A stretch of 64,000 bases of DNA from Streptomyces sp. WMMC940 (GTDB lineage Bacteria; Actinomycetota; Actinomycetes; Streptomycetales; Streptomycetaceae): assembly GCF_027460265.1 (NCBI RefSeq), contig NZ_JAPZBC010000001.1:5002001-5066000 (forward strand), written 5' to 3'. Positions within the stretch are counted from its first letter, which is position 1, and each line of letters starts with the position of its first letter. The notes beneath the pieces are model-generated. The model ran no database searches, was not told where the DNA came from, and was given only the letters and a program-made list of their open reading frames with translations. Of the stretch, positions 36,641 to 46,560 are shown piece after piece. Made by a program: the position numbers and the translations under genes.

Positions 36641-36835
36641 GTGGCCATTTCACTGTCTGTGGTGCTGCTGTTGGCGATCATCCTCGTGGTGATGATCCGT
36701 GGCGGTTCGATCAAGGCCGGGCCCGCGATAGTCGCGGCGCTCTTCGGCTTCTTCCTCGCCTCGACCGGTATTGCGCCGTCGATCAACAACTTTCTGAACT
36801 CGCTCGCGGATTCGATCAACGCGATCAGATTCTGA
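36641..36835 (+). CDS. Small hydrophobic membrane protein, 64 aa
   Basis: I do not recognise the family. After a short start (MAISLSVVLLLAIILVVM) the protein has one helix, then a polar GGSIKAG turn, a second helix (AIVAALFGFFLAST) and an amphipathic C-terminus (INNFLNSLADSINAIRF). The GTG at 36641 gives this compact two-helix peptide with a clean stop and a terminator 30 bp downstream. The ribosome site is weak (GAGGG is 12 nt away). Coding composition and the terminator support a real gene; function is unknown. Confidence 0.7.
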   Translation: MAISLSVVLLLAIILVVMIRGGSIKAGPAIVAALFGFFLASTGIAPSINNFLNSLADSINAIRF

Positions 36836-36864
36836 ACGCATCTCACTCGTCTTCTTCCGTCGAT

Positions 36865-36923
36865 CGCCCCCGGCTCCGCACCGGGCCCGGACGACGGTCG
36901 GGGGCGGTGCGGAGCCGGGGGCG
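36865..36923 (+). terminator. Long hairpin terminator
   Basis: A 19-bp perfect stem (36865-36883 with 36905-36923) with a 21-nt loop, 30 bp after the small membrane-protein gene. Confidence 0.8.
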
Positions 36924-36965
36924 TACTCGCGGAGCACGTCAGGGTGCCGGGAACGCGTCGGGGTC

Positions 36966-36989
36966 GGACCGGAAGACATCTTCCGGTCC
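36966..36989. repeat. Inverted repeat of unknown role
   Basis: GGACCGGAAGA (36966-36976) is mirrored by TCTTCCGGTCC (36979-36989). It is a compact palindrome in the gene-free stretch between the small gene and tRNA-Gly; the rest of 36924-37172 shows nothing I can name. Confidence 0.45.
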
Positions 36990-37172
36990 GGCCCGAGTCG
37001 AGTGGAGCGGGCGACGGAAGCCCACGCCCGGACCCCGCGTCCGGCCCGCGGAGCTAGCCGCTGGAGGACTTCCTCGGCGGCCTGCGGCGGCGGAAATCCG
37101 GCTCGCGTGCGAGAGCCGCGGCTGAACGGGCGCGCGAGGAACGCGCGGACCCGGCCAGGGGCCGGGAGACGC

Positions 37173-37215
37173 CTCAGGGCCAGGCCGAGGATTCCTCCTC
37201 CGACCTGGCCCTGAG
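37173..37215 (-). terminator. Terminator of tRNA-Gly
   Basis: A perfect 12-bp stem (37173-37184 with 37204-37215) begins 5 bp past the tRNA 3' end on the minus strand. Confidence 0.75.
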
Positions 37216-37220
37216 CCATC

Positions 37221-37294
37221 TGGAGCGGGCGACGGGAATCGAACCCGCGTAGCTAGTTTGGAAGACTAGGGCTCTACCATTGAGCTACGCCCGC
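37221..37294 (-). tRNA. tRNA-Gly (anticodon TCC)
   Basis: A 74-nt cloverleaf with encoded CCA. The acceptor arm GCGGGCG pairs with CGCCCGC, the D-arm is GCTC...GAGC, and the anticodon loop CTTCCAA gives TCC, which reads GGA/GGG. The T-arm is CGGGTTCGATTCCCG. All stems pair. Confidence 0.97.
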
Positions 37295-37440
37295 AAGCGC
37301 CGCGCCGCAGGTCGTGGTGGCCGCGGCACGAAGAGCATCGTAGCGGGTCCCCGGCGTCCGTCGCACACCCATTGCCCGCGGCCGTGCCCCCGCCGCCCCG
37401 AACGGCACCGTGCGCCCCGGGAACCCGCGGGAAAAGGGGG

Positions 37441-37468
37441 CTGACCACCGCCTGGGGGCATGTACCCT
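37441..37468 (+). promoter_or_regulatory. Promoter of tRNA-Pro
   Basis: CTGACC (37441-37446) and TACCCT (37463-37468) are separated by 16 bp, with the expected start about 8 bp before the tRNA. Confidence 0.5.
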
Positions 37469-37482
37469 ACGTGTCGCACCGA

Positions 37483-37559
37483 CGGGGTGTGGCGCAGCTT
37501 GGTAGCGCGTCCGCTTTGGGAGCGGAAGGCCGTGGGTTCAAATCCCGCCACCCCGACCA
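37483..37559 (+). tRNA. tRNA-Pro (anticodon TGG)
   Basis: A 77-nt cloverleaf with encoded CCA. The acceptor CGGGGTG pairs with CACCCCG, the anticodon stem-loop is TCCGC-TTTGGGA-GCGGA (TGG), and the T-arm is GTGGGTTCAAATCCCGC. It lies divergently from tRNA-Gly and about 190 bp upstream of tig. Confidence 0.97.
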
Positions 37560-37590
37560 ACATCGCGATCACGCCTGGGCCAAGATCGCA

Positions 37591-37621
37591 TTGTGGGGCT
37601 GATCCCGCTTGCGGTTACTAT
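37591..37621 (+). promoter_or_regulatory. Candidate tig promoter
   Basis: TTGTGG (37591-37596) and TACTAT (37616-37621), spacing 19, about 130 bp upstream of the tig start. The spacing is slightly long. Confidence 0.35.
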
Positions 37622-37752
37622 GCAATCTGTGTGCCCGTGTGTCTGACCGAGCGTCCGAAGCGCCGGGCCCGATCCGCTGCGCCGCCGCCGGACGACACTC
37701 CGTGGTGGGCCCAGCAGAACCCCAGAATTCAGCCATCAAGGAGACCGAAACC

Positions 37753-39135
37753 GTGAAGAGCGCCGTGGAGACCCTGAACCCGACCCGGGTTCGGCTCACT
37801 GTCGAGGTGCCCTTCGAGGAGCTCAAGGACAGCCTCGACGCGGCGTACAAGAAGATCAACCAGCAGGTCACGGTCAAGGGCTTCCGCAAGGGCAAGGTCC
37901 CGGCGCGCGTCATCGACCAGCGGTTCGGCCGCGGCGCGGTGCTGGAGGAGGCCGTCAACGACGCGCTCCCGAAGTTCTACACCGAGGCGGTCAACGAGGC
38001 GGAGATCAACCCGCTCGGCCAGCCCGAGGTCGACATCACCGAGCTGAAGGACGGCGAGACGCTGAACTTCACCGCCGAGGTCGACGTCCGCCCGGCCATC
38101 GAGATCCCGGACTTCTCCGGCATCGAGGTCGAGGTCGACGCCGTCGAGGTCTCCGACGAGGACGTCGAGAAGTCCGTCGACCAGCTGCGTACCCGCTTCG
38201 CCTCCACCTCCCCGGTCGAGCGCGCCGCCGCCGACGGTGACGTCGTGACGATCGACCTCGAGGCCAAGGTCGACGGTGAGGTCCTCGCGGACGGCGTCGC
38301 CGACGGCGTGCAGTACACGATCGGATCCGGAGAGCTCCTCGACGGCATCGACGAGGCCGTGACCGGCCTGGAGGCCGGCGGCGAGGCCACCTTCGCCTCG
38401 CAGCTGAAGGGCGGCTCCGCCGAGGGCAAGGACGCCGAGATCACCGTCAAGGTGACCCAGGTCGCCGCGCGCGAGCTCCCCGAGCTGGACGACGAGTTCG
38501 CCCAGATGGCCAGCGAGTTCGACACCCTCGAGGAGCTGAAGGCCGACAGCCGCAAGCGCCTGGAGAACATGAAGCAGTACGACCAGGCCACCCAGGCCCA
38601 GGAGCGCGTGCTCGAGAAGCTCCTGGAGCTGGTCGAGGTCCCGGTCCCCGAGAAGCTCCTCGAGGACGAGATCCGCACCCGCAAGCACAACCTGGAGCAC
38701 CACCAGCTCGGCCAGATGGGACTCGACCTCGCCAAGTACCTGGAAATCCAGGGCAAGACCGAGGAGGAGTTCGACGCCGAGACCAAGGAGCAGGCGGTCA
38801 AGGGCATCAAGACCCAGTTCGTCCTCGACGAGCTGGTCTCCAGGGAGAAGCTCAACGTCAGCCAGGAGGAGCTCACCGAGCACCTCATGCGCCGCGCCGC
38901 CTCCTCCGGCATGTCCCCGGACCAGTTCGCCCAGGCCGTCGTCGAGGGCGGCCAGGTGCCGATGCTCGTGGGCGAGGTCGCCCGCGGCAAGGCTCTCGCC
39001 ACCGTCGTCGAGGCCTCGACGGTCAAGGACACCAACGGCGAGGTCGTCGACATGAGCGACGACGAGGACGAGGTCGAGGAGGCCACCGAGGTCGCCGCCG
39101 CGGCCACCGGTGACGAGGAGAAGTCCGGGGCCTGA
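37753..39135 (+). CDS. tig: Trigger factor (ribosome-associated chaperone/PPIase)
   Basis: A 460-aa trigger factor. The N-terminal ribosome-binding domain contains [19 protein letters not shown], which includes the FRK signature that docks on ribosomal protein L23. An FKBP-like PPIase domain spans about 155-245 ([16 protein letters not shown]), then come the helical arms and an acidic C-terminal tail ([11 protein letters not shown]). GTG 37753 has AAGGAG 9 nt upstream. It precedes clpP1-clpP2-clpX on the same strand, a conserved protein-quality-control neighbourhood. Confidence 0.97.
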   Translation: MKSAVETLNPTRVRLTVEVPFEELKDSLDAAYKKINQQVTVKGFRKGKVPARVIDQRFGRGAVLEEAVNDALPKFYTEAVNEAEINPLGQPEVDITELKDGETLNFTAEVDVRPAIEIPDFSGIEVEVDAVEVSDEDVEKSVDQLRTRFASTSPVERAAADGDVVTIDLEAKVDGEVLADGVADGVQYTIGSGELLDGIDEAVTGLEAGGEATFASQLKGGSAEGKDAEITVKVTQVAARELPELDDEFAQMASEFDTLEELKADSRKRLENMKQYDQATQAQERVLEKLLELVEVPVPEKLLEDEIRTRKHNLEHHQLGQMGLDLAKYLEIQGKTEEEFDAETKEQAVKGIKTQFVLDELVSREKLNVSQEELTEHLMRRAASSGMSPDQFAQAVVEGGQVPMLVGEVARGKALATVVEASTVKDTNGEVVDMSDDEDEVEEATEVAAAATGDEEKSGA

Positions 39136-39200
39136 GCCTGGACTCCCGCCGGGACACGGGCGCGCCGAGCCGCGCCGCCCGCCCCTGGCGCCGATCCGTA

Positions 39201-39242
39201 CGACGGGCCCGGAGCCGCGCACGCGCGCGCCCGGGCCCGTCG
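39201..39242 (+). terminator. Terminator after tig
   Basis: A 12-bp perfect stem (39201-39212 with 39231-39242) with an 18-nt loop. Confidence 0.7.
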
Positions 39243-39353
39243 CCGTCCCCGGCAGCGCCACAGCCACCCTCGGGGAGGCGCGGGGACGAGCAGGCGCGGA
39301 CCGTGCCGGCCGCACACCCGCGGGGCGTATTCATACCGGCGCGCGCCCCCTAG

Positions 39354-39371
39354 CTTGCGCTGCCAGCGAAC
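39354..39371 (+). promoter_or_regulatory. Candidate ClgR operator upstream of clpP1
   Basis: The core CGC-TGCCA-GCG-AAC fits the CGC-N5-GCG pattern of ClgR, the activator of clpP1clpP2 and lon in actinobacteria. It lies about 50 bp upstream of a -10-like TAGGGT (39410), a normal activator position. The outer bases match less well. Confidence 0.55.
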
Positions 39372-39409
39372 AGTTCGGGAACCGGGATGGCGCCCGCCCA
39401 CCAGCGCGT

Positions 39410-39415
39410 TAGGGT
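39410..39415 (+). promoter_or_regulatory. Candidate clpP1 -10 box (TAGGGT)
   Basis: TAGGGT lies about 107 bp before the clpP1 start and downstream of the ClgR-like box. The rest of the 386-bp gap (39136-39521) holds the tig terminator and a possible 35-codon reading frame from ATG 39418 to TGA 39525 that would overlap the clpP1 start. Confidence 0.45.
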
Positions 39416-39521
39416 CCATGAATACGAGGGCAGGGGACTACCCGCCCGCGGGGATCGCCCCGCCCCCAGGTTCCAAGACGCTGAGACGGCCGCAGCCGTC
39501 AGAGACGAGCAGGTGGATTAC

Positions 39522-40139
39522 GTGACGATTCTGATGCCTAACGCCGCCGGTGAGCCGTCCATCGGTGGAGGCCTCGGCGACCAGGTCTACAGCCGGCTGC
39601 TCGGCGAGCGCATCATCTTCCTGGGTCAGCAGGTGGACGACGACATCGCCAACAAGATCACGGCCCAGCTCCTTCTCCTGGCCGCCGATCCGGAGAAGGA
39701 CATCTACCTCTACATCAACAGCCCCGGTGGCTCGGTGACGGCCGGCATGGCCATCTACGACACCATGCAGTACATCCCGAACGACGTCGTCACCATCGGC
39801 ATGGGCATGGCCGCCTCCATGGGCCAGTTCCTGCTCACCGGCGGCACCGCCGGCAAGCGCTTCGCCCTGCCGCACACCGACATCCTGATGCACCAGGGCT
39901 CGGCCGGCATCGGCGGCACGGCCTCGGACATCAAGATCCAGGCCGAGTACCTGCTGCGCACCAAGCAGCGCATGGCCGAGATCACCGCCCGCCACTCCGG
40001 CCAGACCGTCGAGACGATCATCCGCGACGGCGACCGCGACCGCTGGTTCACGGCCGAGGAGGCCAAGGACTACGGGCTCATCGACGAGATCATCTCCGCC
40101 GCTTCGGGCGTTCCCGGCGGCGGCGGCACCGGCGCCTGA
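39522..40139 (+). CDS. clpP1: ATP-dependent Clp protease proteolytic subunit ClpP1
   Basis: A 205-aa ClpP serine protease subunit. The catalytic Ser99 lies in [11 protein letters not shown] and His124 in [29 protein letters not shown] is the oligomer/substrate strand. The N-terminus ([31 protein letters not shown]) is split by GTG-start choice: GTG 39522 has AGGTGG 5 nt upstream. It forms a mixed tetradecamer with ClpP2 and works with ClpX or ClpC. It is followed by clpP2 after a 100-bp gap. In Streptomyces, clpP1 affects differentiation. Confidence 0.96.
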   Translation: MTILMPNAAGEPSIGGGLGDQVYSRLLGERIIFLGQQVDDDIANKITAQLLLLAADPEKDIYLYINSPGGSVTAGMAIYDTMQYIPNDVVTIGMGMAASMGQFLLTGGTAGKRFALPHTDILMHQGSAGIGGTASDIKIQAEYLLRTKQRMAEITARHSGQTVETIIRDGDRDRWFTAEEAKDYGLIDEIISAASGVPGGGGTGA

Positions 40140-40239
40140 GTCCGGCCGCCGGGGGCCCGTGCCCCCGGCCCCGGGCCGCGCCCCGGCCGCCCCCCGAAGC
40201 CCCAGCCCACCGAACGCCACCAGGATGGTGAACACGACC

Positions 40240-40908
40240 ATGAACCAGTTCCCCGCAGCCTCCGCGAGCGGCCTCTACACCGGCCCGCAGGTGGACAACC
40301 GCTATGTCGTCCCCCGCTTCGTCGAGCGCACCTCCCAGGGCGTGCGCGAGTACGACCCGTACGCGAAGCTCTTCGAGGAGCGCGTGATCTTCCTCGGGGT
40401 CCAGATCGACGACGCCTCCGCCAACGACGTCATGGCGCAGCTGCTGTGCCTGGAGTCCATGGACCCGGACCGCGACATCTCCATCTACATCAACAGCCCC
40501 GGTGGCTCCTTCACCGCGCTGACCGCCATCTACGACACGATGCAGTTCGTGAAGCCGGACATCCAGACGGTCTGCATGGGCCAGGCGGCGTCCGCCGCGG
40601 CCGTGCTGCTGGCCGCCGGCACCCCCGGCAAGCGGATGGCCCTGCCGCACGCCCGTGTGCTGATCCACCAGCCGTCGTCGCAGACGGGCCGCGAGCAGCT
40701 CTCGGACCTGGAGATCGCGGCCAACGAGATCCTGCGCATGCGCGAGCAGCTCGAGGAGATGCTGGCCAAGCACTCCTCCACGCCGATCGAGAAGGTGCGC
40801 GAGGACATCGAGCGCGACAAGATCCTCACGGCCGAGGACGCGCTCGCGTACGGCCTGGTCGACCAGATCGTGTCGACCCGCAAGAGCGCGGCCGCAGCGG
40901 CCGCCTGA
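40240..40908 (+). CDS. clpP2: ATP-dependent Clp protease proteolytic subunit ClpP2
   Basis: A 222-aa ClpP paralogue. The catalytic Ser118 lies in [11 protein letters not shown] and His143 in ARVLIHQPS. The N-terminal extension ([15 protein letters not shown]) is the ClpP2 type. ATG 40240 was chosen because GGTGAA lies 7 nt upstream; an ATG at 40225 in frame has no ribosome site. It is likely co-transcribed with clpP1 and forms the hetero-oligomeric peptidase with it. Confidence 0.95.
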   Translation: MNQFPAASASGLYTGPQVDNRYVVPRFVERTSQGVREYDPYAKLFEERVIFLGVQIDDASANDVMAQLLCLESMDPDRDISIYINSPGGSFTALTAIYDTMQFVKPDIQTVCMGQAASAAAVLLAAGTPGKRMALPHARVLIHQPSSQTGREQLSDLEIAANEILRMREQLEEMLAKHSSTPIEKVREDIERDKILTAEDALAYGLVDQIVSTRKSAAAAAA

Positions 40909-40920
40909 CGCCGAACCTGC

Positions 40921-40958
40921 CCTTGGCGCGGTACACGTCAATGTGAACCGCGCCAAGG
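40921..40958 (+). terminator. Terminator after clpP2
   Basis: A 12-bp perfect stem (40921-40932 with 40947-40958) with a 14-nt loop, separating clpP1P2 from clpX. Confidence 0.75.
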
Positions 40959-41051
40959 GGGGCCCGAACCGGGGGCCCGGCAAGGTACCGTCGGATATGA
41001 GGCACCAGGAGCCGCTGAACCAAGCGCTCCCAGGCGAAGGGGAAGCACCTC

Positions 41052-42329
41052 GTGGCACGCATCGGTGATGGCGGCGACCTGCTCAAGTGCTCGTTCTGCG
41101 GAAAGAGCCAGAAGCAGGTGAAGAAGCTCATCGCAGGCCCCGGGGTGTACATCTGCGACGAGTGCATCGACCTCTGCAACGAGATCATCGAGGAGGAGCT
41201 CGCCGAGACCTCCGAGGTGCGGTGGGAGGAACTCCCCAAGCCCCGCGAGATCTACGAGTTCCTCGAGGGTTACGTCGTCGGGCAGGAGCCCGCGAAGAAG
41301 GCCCTCTCGGTCGCGGTGTACAACCACTACAAGCGCGTCCAGGCCGGCGAGAACGGTCAGGGCCGGGACGACGCCATCGAACTCGCGAAGTCCAACATCC
41401 TGCTGCTGGGTCCCACGGGCTCGGGCAAGACGCTGCTCGCCCAGACCCTGGCGCGGATGCTCAACGTCCCGTTCGCCATCGCCGACGCCACGGCGCTGAC
41501 GGAGGCCGGGTACGTGGGCGAGGACGTCGAGAACATCCTGCTGAAGCTGATCCAGGCGGCCGACTACGACGTCAAGAAGGCCGAGACCGGGATCATCTAC
41601 ATCGACGAGATCGACAAGGTCGCCCGTAAGAGCGAAAACCCGTCGATCACCCGGGACGTGTCGGGCGAGGGCGTCCAGCAGGCCCTGCTGAAGATCCTGG
41701 AGGGCACGACGGCCTCCGTACCGCCGCAGGGTGGACGGAAGCACCCGCACCAGGAGTTCATCCAGATCGACACGACGAACGTGCTGTTCATCGTGGGCGG
41801 CGCCTTCGCCGGCCTGGAGAAGATCATCGAGTCCCGCGCCGGTGCGAAGGGCATCGGCTTCGGTGCCACGATCCGCTCCAAGCGCGAGATCGACGCCAGC
41901 GACCAGTTCCAGGAGGTCATGCCCGAGGACCTGGTGAAGTTCGGGATGATCCCCGAGTTCATCGGCCGTCTCCCGGTCATCACCTCGGTCCACAACCTGG
42001 ACCGCGAGGCCCTGCTGAAGATCCTGGTCGAGCCGCGCAACGCGCTGGTGAAGCAGTACCAGCGCCTCTTCGAACTCGACGGCGTGGAGCTGGACTTCGA
42101 CCGCCCGGCCCTCGAGGCCATCGCCGACCAGGCCATCCTCCGCGGCACGGGCGCGCGCGGACTGCGCGCCATCATGGAGGAGGTCCTGATGTCGGTGATG
42201 TACGAGGTGCCGTCCCGCAAGGACGTCGCCCGCGTCGTGATCACCGCGGACGTCGTCCACAACAACGTCAACCCGACGCTGGTGCCGCGGATCGTGAAGA
42301 ACGACGGCCGCCACGAGAAGTCGGCGTAG
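41052..42329 (+). CDS. clpX: ATP-dependent Clp protease ATP-binding subunit ClpX
   Basis: A 425-aa AAA+ unfoldase that feeds substrates to ClpP. The N-terminal zinc-binding domain has Cys13/16 (CSFC) and Cys35/38 (CDEC). Walker A GPTGSGKT is at about 119-126 and Walker [10 protein letters not shown] follows; the pore loop is in [12 protein letters not shown] sensor-2 region ([15 protein letters not shown]) and the ClpP-binding IGF-equivalent loop ([10 protein letters not shown]) are present. GTG 41052 is preceded by a GGGGAAG site. It has its own promoter region after the clpP2 terminator. Confidence 0.97.
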   Translation: MARIGDGGDLLKCSFCGKSQKQVKKLIAGPGVYICDECIDLCNEIIEEELAETSEVRWEELPKPREIYEFLEGYVVGQEPAKKALSVAVYNHYKRVQAGENGQGRDDAIELAKSNILLLGPTGSGKTLLAQTLARMLNVPFAIADATALTEAGYVGEDVENILLKLIQAADYDVKKAETGIIYIDEIDKVARKSENPSITRDVSGEGVQQALLKILEGTTASVPPQGGRKHPHQEFIQIDTTNVLFIVGGAFAGLEKIIESRAGAKGIGFGATIRSKREIDASDQFQEVMPEDLVKFGMIPEFIGRLPVITSVHNLDREALLKILVEPRNALVKQYQRLFELDGVELDFDRPALEAIADQAILRGTGARGLRAIMEEVLMSVMYEVPSRKDVARVVITADVVHNNVNPTLVPRIVKNDGRHEKSA

Positions 42330-42345
42330 CCGACACGCACACACG

Positions 42346-42387
42346 AAGGGCGCCTGCCCGGTTCCTCCGAACCGGGCAGGCGCCCTT
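42346..42387. terminator. Bidirectional terminator
   Basis: A perfect 19-bp stem (42346-42364 with 42369-42387) with a CTCC loop, between convergent clpX and the Pro-rich protein gene. Confidence 0.85.
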
Positions 42388-42409
42388 GTGCGTTGCCCGT
42401 TGCAGGGGA

Positions 42410-43414
42410 TCAGACCTTGCTGCGGGAGCCGTTGTACAGCTTCGCGGTGAGGTCGGCGACCTCGTTCTGCGGCACGGCCTTGCCCCCGGCGCCCAGGATC
42501 TGCGACAGATCGATGACGTTCACGCCGGCGATCGTGCTGAAGTCCGCCCACGCGCACATGGGCACCTCGAACGTCTTGGCGCCGACGCCCGCCGACGACG
42601 TGTCGCCGGTGGGGGTGAGCCTGGCGGTCCGGCACTTCATGAGGGCGCCTTCGAACCCCGCCGGTTCCACGGCGGAGGGTTCGCCGACGAACTCGACCTT
42701 CACGTCGTCGGATCCGTCCTCGTCACCCTCCTCCAGCTTCTTGAACCAGCCGTCCAGGGCCTTCTCCGGGTCGTCGATCTCGCCCCAGAGACCGGTCAGG
42801 CTCATCGCCTTGCCCTTCATCGGCTGGCCGGGGTCACCGGCCTTGTAGCTGGCGCCCGCCTGCTGGGCGTCCTTGATGCCGAGGAGCGTCTCGGCCTCCG
42901 CCTTCTCCTTCGCGGAGAGCTTCTCCGGGCTGTCCTTGTCCTTCTTGAACTCGCCGACCGACGCCGCCGGCGTCAGCTTGTAGCCCTTGGTGTCGGCCGC
43001 GACGTCCGAACCGCCCGCGCCCGACGTGAACCACCAAACACCTCCCGCGATCACCGCGAGTGCCACGACGACACCACCGATGACCAGGCCGTTCTTCTTG
43101 CCGCCCGGCTGGGACGGCGGCGGGGGCGGGTAGGCGCCGGGGCCCGCGCCGTACGGGGGATGACCTCCTGGGCCCTGCGGCCCCGGAGGTGCCCCCAGGG
43201 GCGGCTGGCCGTACGGCCCGGGCTGCGGGGCCTGGGGGTAGCCGTAGCCGGGCTGCTGCGGGGGGACACCCTGCGGAGTCTGCTGGGGGTAGCCGTACCC
43301 GGGCTGCGGGGCTCCCCCCGGGCCCTGCGGCGGCTGGCCGTAAGGACCCGGCTGGCCGTACGGGCCGGGCTGCGGGGGCTGACCGCCGTACGGGCCCGGC
43401 TGGTTGTAGCTCAT
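42410..43414 (-). CDS. Pro/Tyr/Gln-rich single-pass membrane protein, unknown function
   Basis: A 334-aa protein. The first 105 residues are cytosolic and low-complexity, made of repeats like PGPYGQP and PGYGYPQ. One transmembrane helix follows at about 108-128 ([22 protein letters not shown]). The C-terminal 200-residue extracytoplasmic domain has two Cys (MKCRTARL and VPMCAWAD) that could form a disulfide. I do not recognise the outer domain. ATG 43414 has GGAGGGG 9 nt upstream. It is divergent from valS with a 138-bp shared upstream region. Proteins of this layout are common in actinomycetes. Confidence 0.82.
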   Translation of the reverse strand: MSYNQPGPYGGQPPQPGPYGQPGPYGQPPQGPGGAPQPGYGYPQQTPQGVPPQQPGYGYPQAPQPGPYGQPPLGAPPGPQGPGGHPPYGAGPGAYPPPPPSQPGGKKNGLVIGGVVVALAVIAGGVWWFTSGAGGSDVAADTKGYKLTPAASVGEFKKDKDSPEKLSAKEKAEAETLLGIKDAQQAGASYKAGDPGQPMKGKAMSLTGLWGEIDDPEKALDGWFKKLEEGDEDGSDDVKVEFVGEPSAVEPAGFEGALMKCRTARLTPTGDTSSAGVGAKTFEVPMCAWADFSTIAGVNVIDLSQILGAGGKAVPQNEVADLTAKLYNGSRSKV

Positions 43415-43539
43415 TTCTGGGTTCCCCTCCAGATGCTCAATGCGTTCCGAACATCCTGGCGGAATCCCACCGGCCCCATGGCACCGGGACCCACACCGTT
43501 ACCGAACATTCCCGTTTCAGAACGGGACCGTGACACCTC

Positions 43540-43545
43540 TAAACT
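43540..43545 (+). promoter_or_regulatory. -10 box (TAAACT) of leaderless valS
   Basis: TAAACT ends 7 nt before GTG 43553 and no Shine-Dalgarno site is present. A small hairpin (CCCGTT-TCAG-AACGGG, 43511-43526) lies in the -35 region. Confidence 0.55.
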
Positions 43546-43552
43546 GTGGCCC

Positions 43553-46201
43553 GTGACCGAGAACACTCAGCAGCAGCCAGCCAGCCCCCCCGAACTGCCG
43601 ACCCAGTACGCGCCGGCCGAGGTAGAGGGGAAGCTGTACGAGCGCTGGGTAGAGCGCGGTTACTTCGAGGCGGACGCGAAGAGCGACAAGCCTCCGTACA
43701 CCATCGTCATCCCACCGCCGAACGTCACGGGCAGCCTCCACCTGGGCCACGCCTTCGAGCACACGCTGATCGACGCCCTCACCCGCCGCAAGCGCATGCA
43801 GGGCTTCGAGACGCTGTGGCAGCCCGGCATGGACCACGCCGGCATCGCCACGCAGAACGTCGTCGAGCGCGAGCTCGCCAAGGAGGGCAAGTCCCGGCAC
43901 GACCTCGGCCGCGAGGCGTTCGTCGAGCGCGTCTGGCAGTGGAAGGGCGAGTCCGGCGGGCAGATCTCCGGCCAGATGAGGCGCCTCGGCGACGGCGTCG
44001 CCTGGTCCCGTGAGCGCTTCACCATGGACGAGGGGCTGTCCCGGGCCGTCCAGACCATCTTCAAGCGGCTCCACGACGACGAGCTGGTCTACCGCGCCGA
44101 GCGCATCATCAACTGGTGCCCCCGCTGTCTGACGGCCATCTCCGACATCGAGGTGGAGTACCAGGACGACGACGGCGAGCTGGTCTCGATCCGGTACGGC
44201 GAGGGCGACGAGTCCATCGTCGTCGCGACCACCCGCGCCGAGACGATGCTCGGGGACACCGCCGTCGCGGTCCACCCCGAGGACGAGCGCTACAGGCACC
44301 TCGTCGGCCGCGAGATCGAACTGCCGCTCACCGGCCGCCGCATCCCCGTCGTCGCCGACGAGCACGTCGACCCGGAGTTCGGCACCGGCGCGGTCAAGGT
44401 GACGCCCGCCCACGACCCGAACGACTTCGAGATCGGCCGGCGCCACGACCTGCCGAACCTCGCGGTCATGGACGAGCGCGCGGTCATCACCGCACACGGA
44501 CCCTTCCAGGGCCTGGACCGCCTGGAGGCCCGCTCCGCCATCGTCGGCGCACTGCGCGCCGAGGGCCGGATCGTCGCGGAGAAGCGCCCGTACGTCCACT
44601 CCGTCGGCCACTGCTCGCGCTGCAAGACCACCATCGAGCCGCGGCTGTCCATGCAGTGGTGGGTCAAGGTCGGCCCGCTGGCGAAGGCCGCCGGGGACGC
44701 CGTCCGCGACGGCAGGGTCAGGATCCACCCGCAGGAGATGGAGAAGCGGTACTTCGACTGGGTCGACAACCTCCACGACTGGTGCATCTCGCGCCAGCTG
44801 TGGTGGGGCCACCGCATCCCGGTCTGGTACGGCCCGGACGGCGAGGTCGTCTGTGTCGGCCCCGACGAGGAGCCCCCGTCCGGCGAGGGCTGGCACCAGG
44901 AGACCGACGTCCTCGACACCTGGTTCTCCTCCGGCCTGTGGCCCTTCTCCACGCTGGGCTGGCCGGAGCGGACCGAGAGCCTCGCGAAGTTCTACCCGAA
45001 CTCCGTCCTGGTCACCGGCTACGACATCCTCTTCTTCTGGGTCGCCCGGATGATGATGTTCGGCCTCTACGCGATGGACGGCACCCCGCCGTTCCACACC
45101 ATCGCCCTGCACGGCATGGTCCGCGACCAGTTCGGCAAGAAGATGTCGAAGTCCTTCGGCAACGCGGTCAACCCGCTGGACTGGATGGACAAGTACGGCT
45201 CCGACGCGCTGCGTTTCACGCTGGCGCGCGGCGCCAACCCCGGTGTCGACGTCCCGATCGGCGAGGACTGGGTCCAGGGCTCGCGCAACTTCGCCAACAA
45301 GATCTGGAACGCGACCCGTTTCGCGCTGATGAACGGCGCCACGGTCGAGGGCCCGATGCCGGCGTCCGAGCAGATGTCGGCGACGGACCGCTGGATCCTC
45401 TCGCGGTTGAACTCGGTGGTCGCAGAGGTCGACGCGTACTACGAGGACTACCAGTTCGCGAAGCTGTCGGACACCCTCTTCCACTTCGCCTGGGACGAGG
45501 TCTTCGACTGGTACGTCGAGCTCTCCAAGACCACGTTCATGGGCGGCGGCGAGCCCGCGAAGGTCTCCGCCCGCGTTCTGGGCGAGGTCCTCGACGTGAC
45601 GCTGCGCCTGCTGCACCCGGTGGTGCCGTTCGTCACCGAGACGCTGTGGACGACGCTCACGGGCGGCGAGTCGGTCGTCGTCGCCGACTGGCCCGGGGCC
45701 GTGTCCGTTCCCGGCGCCGAGGCCCCGGGCGGCTTCCGCGACGTCGCCGCCGAGCGGGAGATCGAGCTCGTCCAGCGCGTCGTCACCGAGGTCCGCCGGT
45801 TCCGCTCCGACCAGGGTCTGCAGCCCGGCCAGAAGGTCCCGGCCCGGCTGGCGCTCGACGGCACCGCACTCGCCCCGCACGAGGGCGCGATCCGGCAGCT
45901 GCTCCGGCTGCAGCCGGAGGGCGACTCCTTCCACGCCACGGCCACGCTCCCGGTCGCGGGCGCCGAGGTCGCGCTGGACCTGTCCGGCGTGATCGACGTG
46001 GACGCGGAGCGCAAACGCCTCGCCAAGGACCTCGCCGCCGCCGAGAAGGAGAAGGCGCAGGCCACCGCGAAGCTCGGCAACGAGGCGTTCCTCGCCAAGG
46101 CGCCGGACAACGTCGTGGACAAGATCCGCGGCCGGCTGGCCAAGGCCGAGGACGACATCGAGCGCATCGGAGCCCAGCTGGCGAACCTGCCGCAGGGCTG
46201 A
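43553..46201 (+). CDS. valS: Valyl-tRNA synthetase
   Basis: An 882-aa class I synthetase that charges tRNA-Val. The HIGH motif (HLGH, in [13 protein letters not shown]) is near residue 62 and KMSKS near 530. The CP1 editing domain contains [10 protein letters not shown], and the C-terminal coiled-coil tRNA-binding arm ([19 protein letters not shown]) is present. The start GTG 43553 follows a -10 box directly, so the mRNA is probably leaderless. That leaves no room for a T-box leader. A terminator follows. Confidence 0.96.
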   Translation: MTENTQQQPASPPELPTQYAPAEVEGKLYERWVERGYFEADAKSDKPPYTIVIPPPNVTGSLHLGHAFEHTLIDALTRRKRMQGFETLWQPGMDHAGIATQNVVERELAKEGKSRHDLGREAFVERVWQWKGESGGQISGQMRRLGDGVAWSRERFTMDEGLSRAVQTIFKRLHDDELVYRAERIINWCPRCLTAISDIEVEYQDDDGELVSIRYGEGDESIVVATTRAETMLGDTAVAVHPEDERYRHLVGREIELPLTGRRIPVVADEHVDPEFGTGAVKVTPAHDPNDFEIGRRHDLPNLAVMDERAVITAHGPFQGLDRLEARSAIVGALRAEGRIVAEKRPYVHSVGHCSRCKTTIEPRLSMQWWVKVGPLAKAAGDAVRDGRVRIHPQEMEKRYFDWVDNLHDWCISRQLWWGHRIPVWYGPDGEVVCVGPDEEPPSGEGWHQETDVLDTWFSSGLWPFSTLGWPERTESLAKFYPNSVLVTGYDILFFWVARMMMFGLYAMDGTPPFHTIALHGMVRDQFGKKMSKSFGNAVNPLDWMDKYGSDALRFTLARGANPGVDVPIGEDWVQGSRNFANKIWNATRFALMNGATVEGPMPASEQMSATDRWILSRLNSVVAEVDAYYEDYQFAKLSDTLFHFAWDEVFDWYVELSKTTFMGGGEPAKVSARVLGEVLDVTLRLLHPVVPFVTETLWTTLTGGESVVVADWPGAVSVPGAEAPGGFRDVAAEREIELVQRVVTEVRRFRSDQGLQPGQKVPARLALDGTALAPHEGAIRQLLRLQPEGDSFHATATLPVAGAEVALDLSGVIDVDAERKRLAKDLAAAEKEKAQATAKLGNEAFLAKAPDNVVDKIRGRLAKAEDDIERIGAQLANLPQG

Positions 46202-46216
46202 ACCGCCGAAACGCAC

Positions 46217-46261
46217 GAGGCCCCCGGCGTCAGCCGGACCGTACCCGGAATCGGGGGCCTC
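46217..46261 (+). terminator. Terminator after valS
   Basis: A 10-bp perfect stem (46217-46226 with 46252-46261) with a 25-nt loop. Confidence 0.6.
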
Positions 46262-46547
46262 GGCGTCGGGGCCCACACCGCCGCGGACCTTGGACGGATG
46301 GAGGGCTTGTCGCACCTGTTCGCCGTCCCGGCCCCGCCGCGCAGCCTGGCGCCTCCGAACGAGCGGCCGCAGACGCCGTTCACTCGGGGCGGCCGTAGAA
46401 CCCGGGTCCGGGACGCGGATCCGCGCGGGACGCCCGCACCGCGTGCGGGCGCCGCGCCGACGGGGCCGGTGGCGCGCGGCGGGAAGGGCAGGCGGGCGCC
46501 CGGCCCGCACGGGCCGGGCCCTGGGTCCCGGTGTCGGCGGCGCTCCG
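46262..46547. other. Gene-free spacer before folC
   Basis: No gene-like reading in any frame. It holds one 9-bp hairpin (46431-46439 with 46443-46451). Confidence 0.3.
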
Positions 46548-46553
46548 TAGACT
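46548..46553 (+). promoter_or_regulatory. -10 box (TAGACT) of leaderless folC
   Basis: TAGACT ends 7 nt before GTG 46561 and there is no Shine-Dalgarno site. Confidence 0.55.
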
Positions 46554-46560
46554 GTCAGGC

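Noticed and set aside
43154..43205. A third copy of the dispersed GGCACCTCCC repeat
   Set aside because: The resemblance lies inside coding sequence and is explained by Pro/Gly codons.
43415..43552. A T-box or other leader riboswitch upstream of valS
   Set aside because: The -10 box lies 7 nt before the start codon, leaving no leader for a riboswitch.
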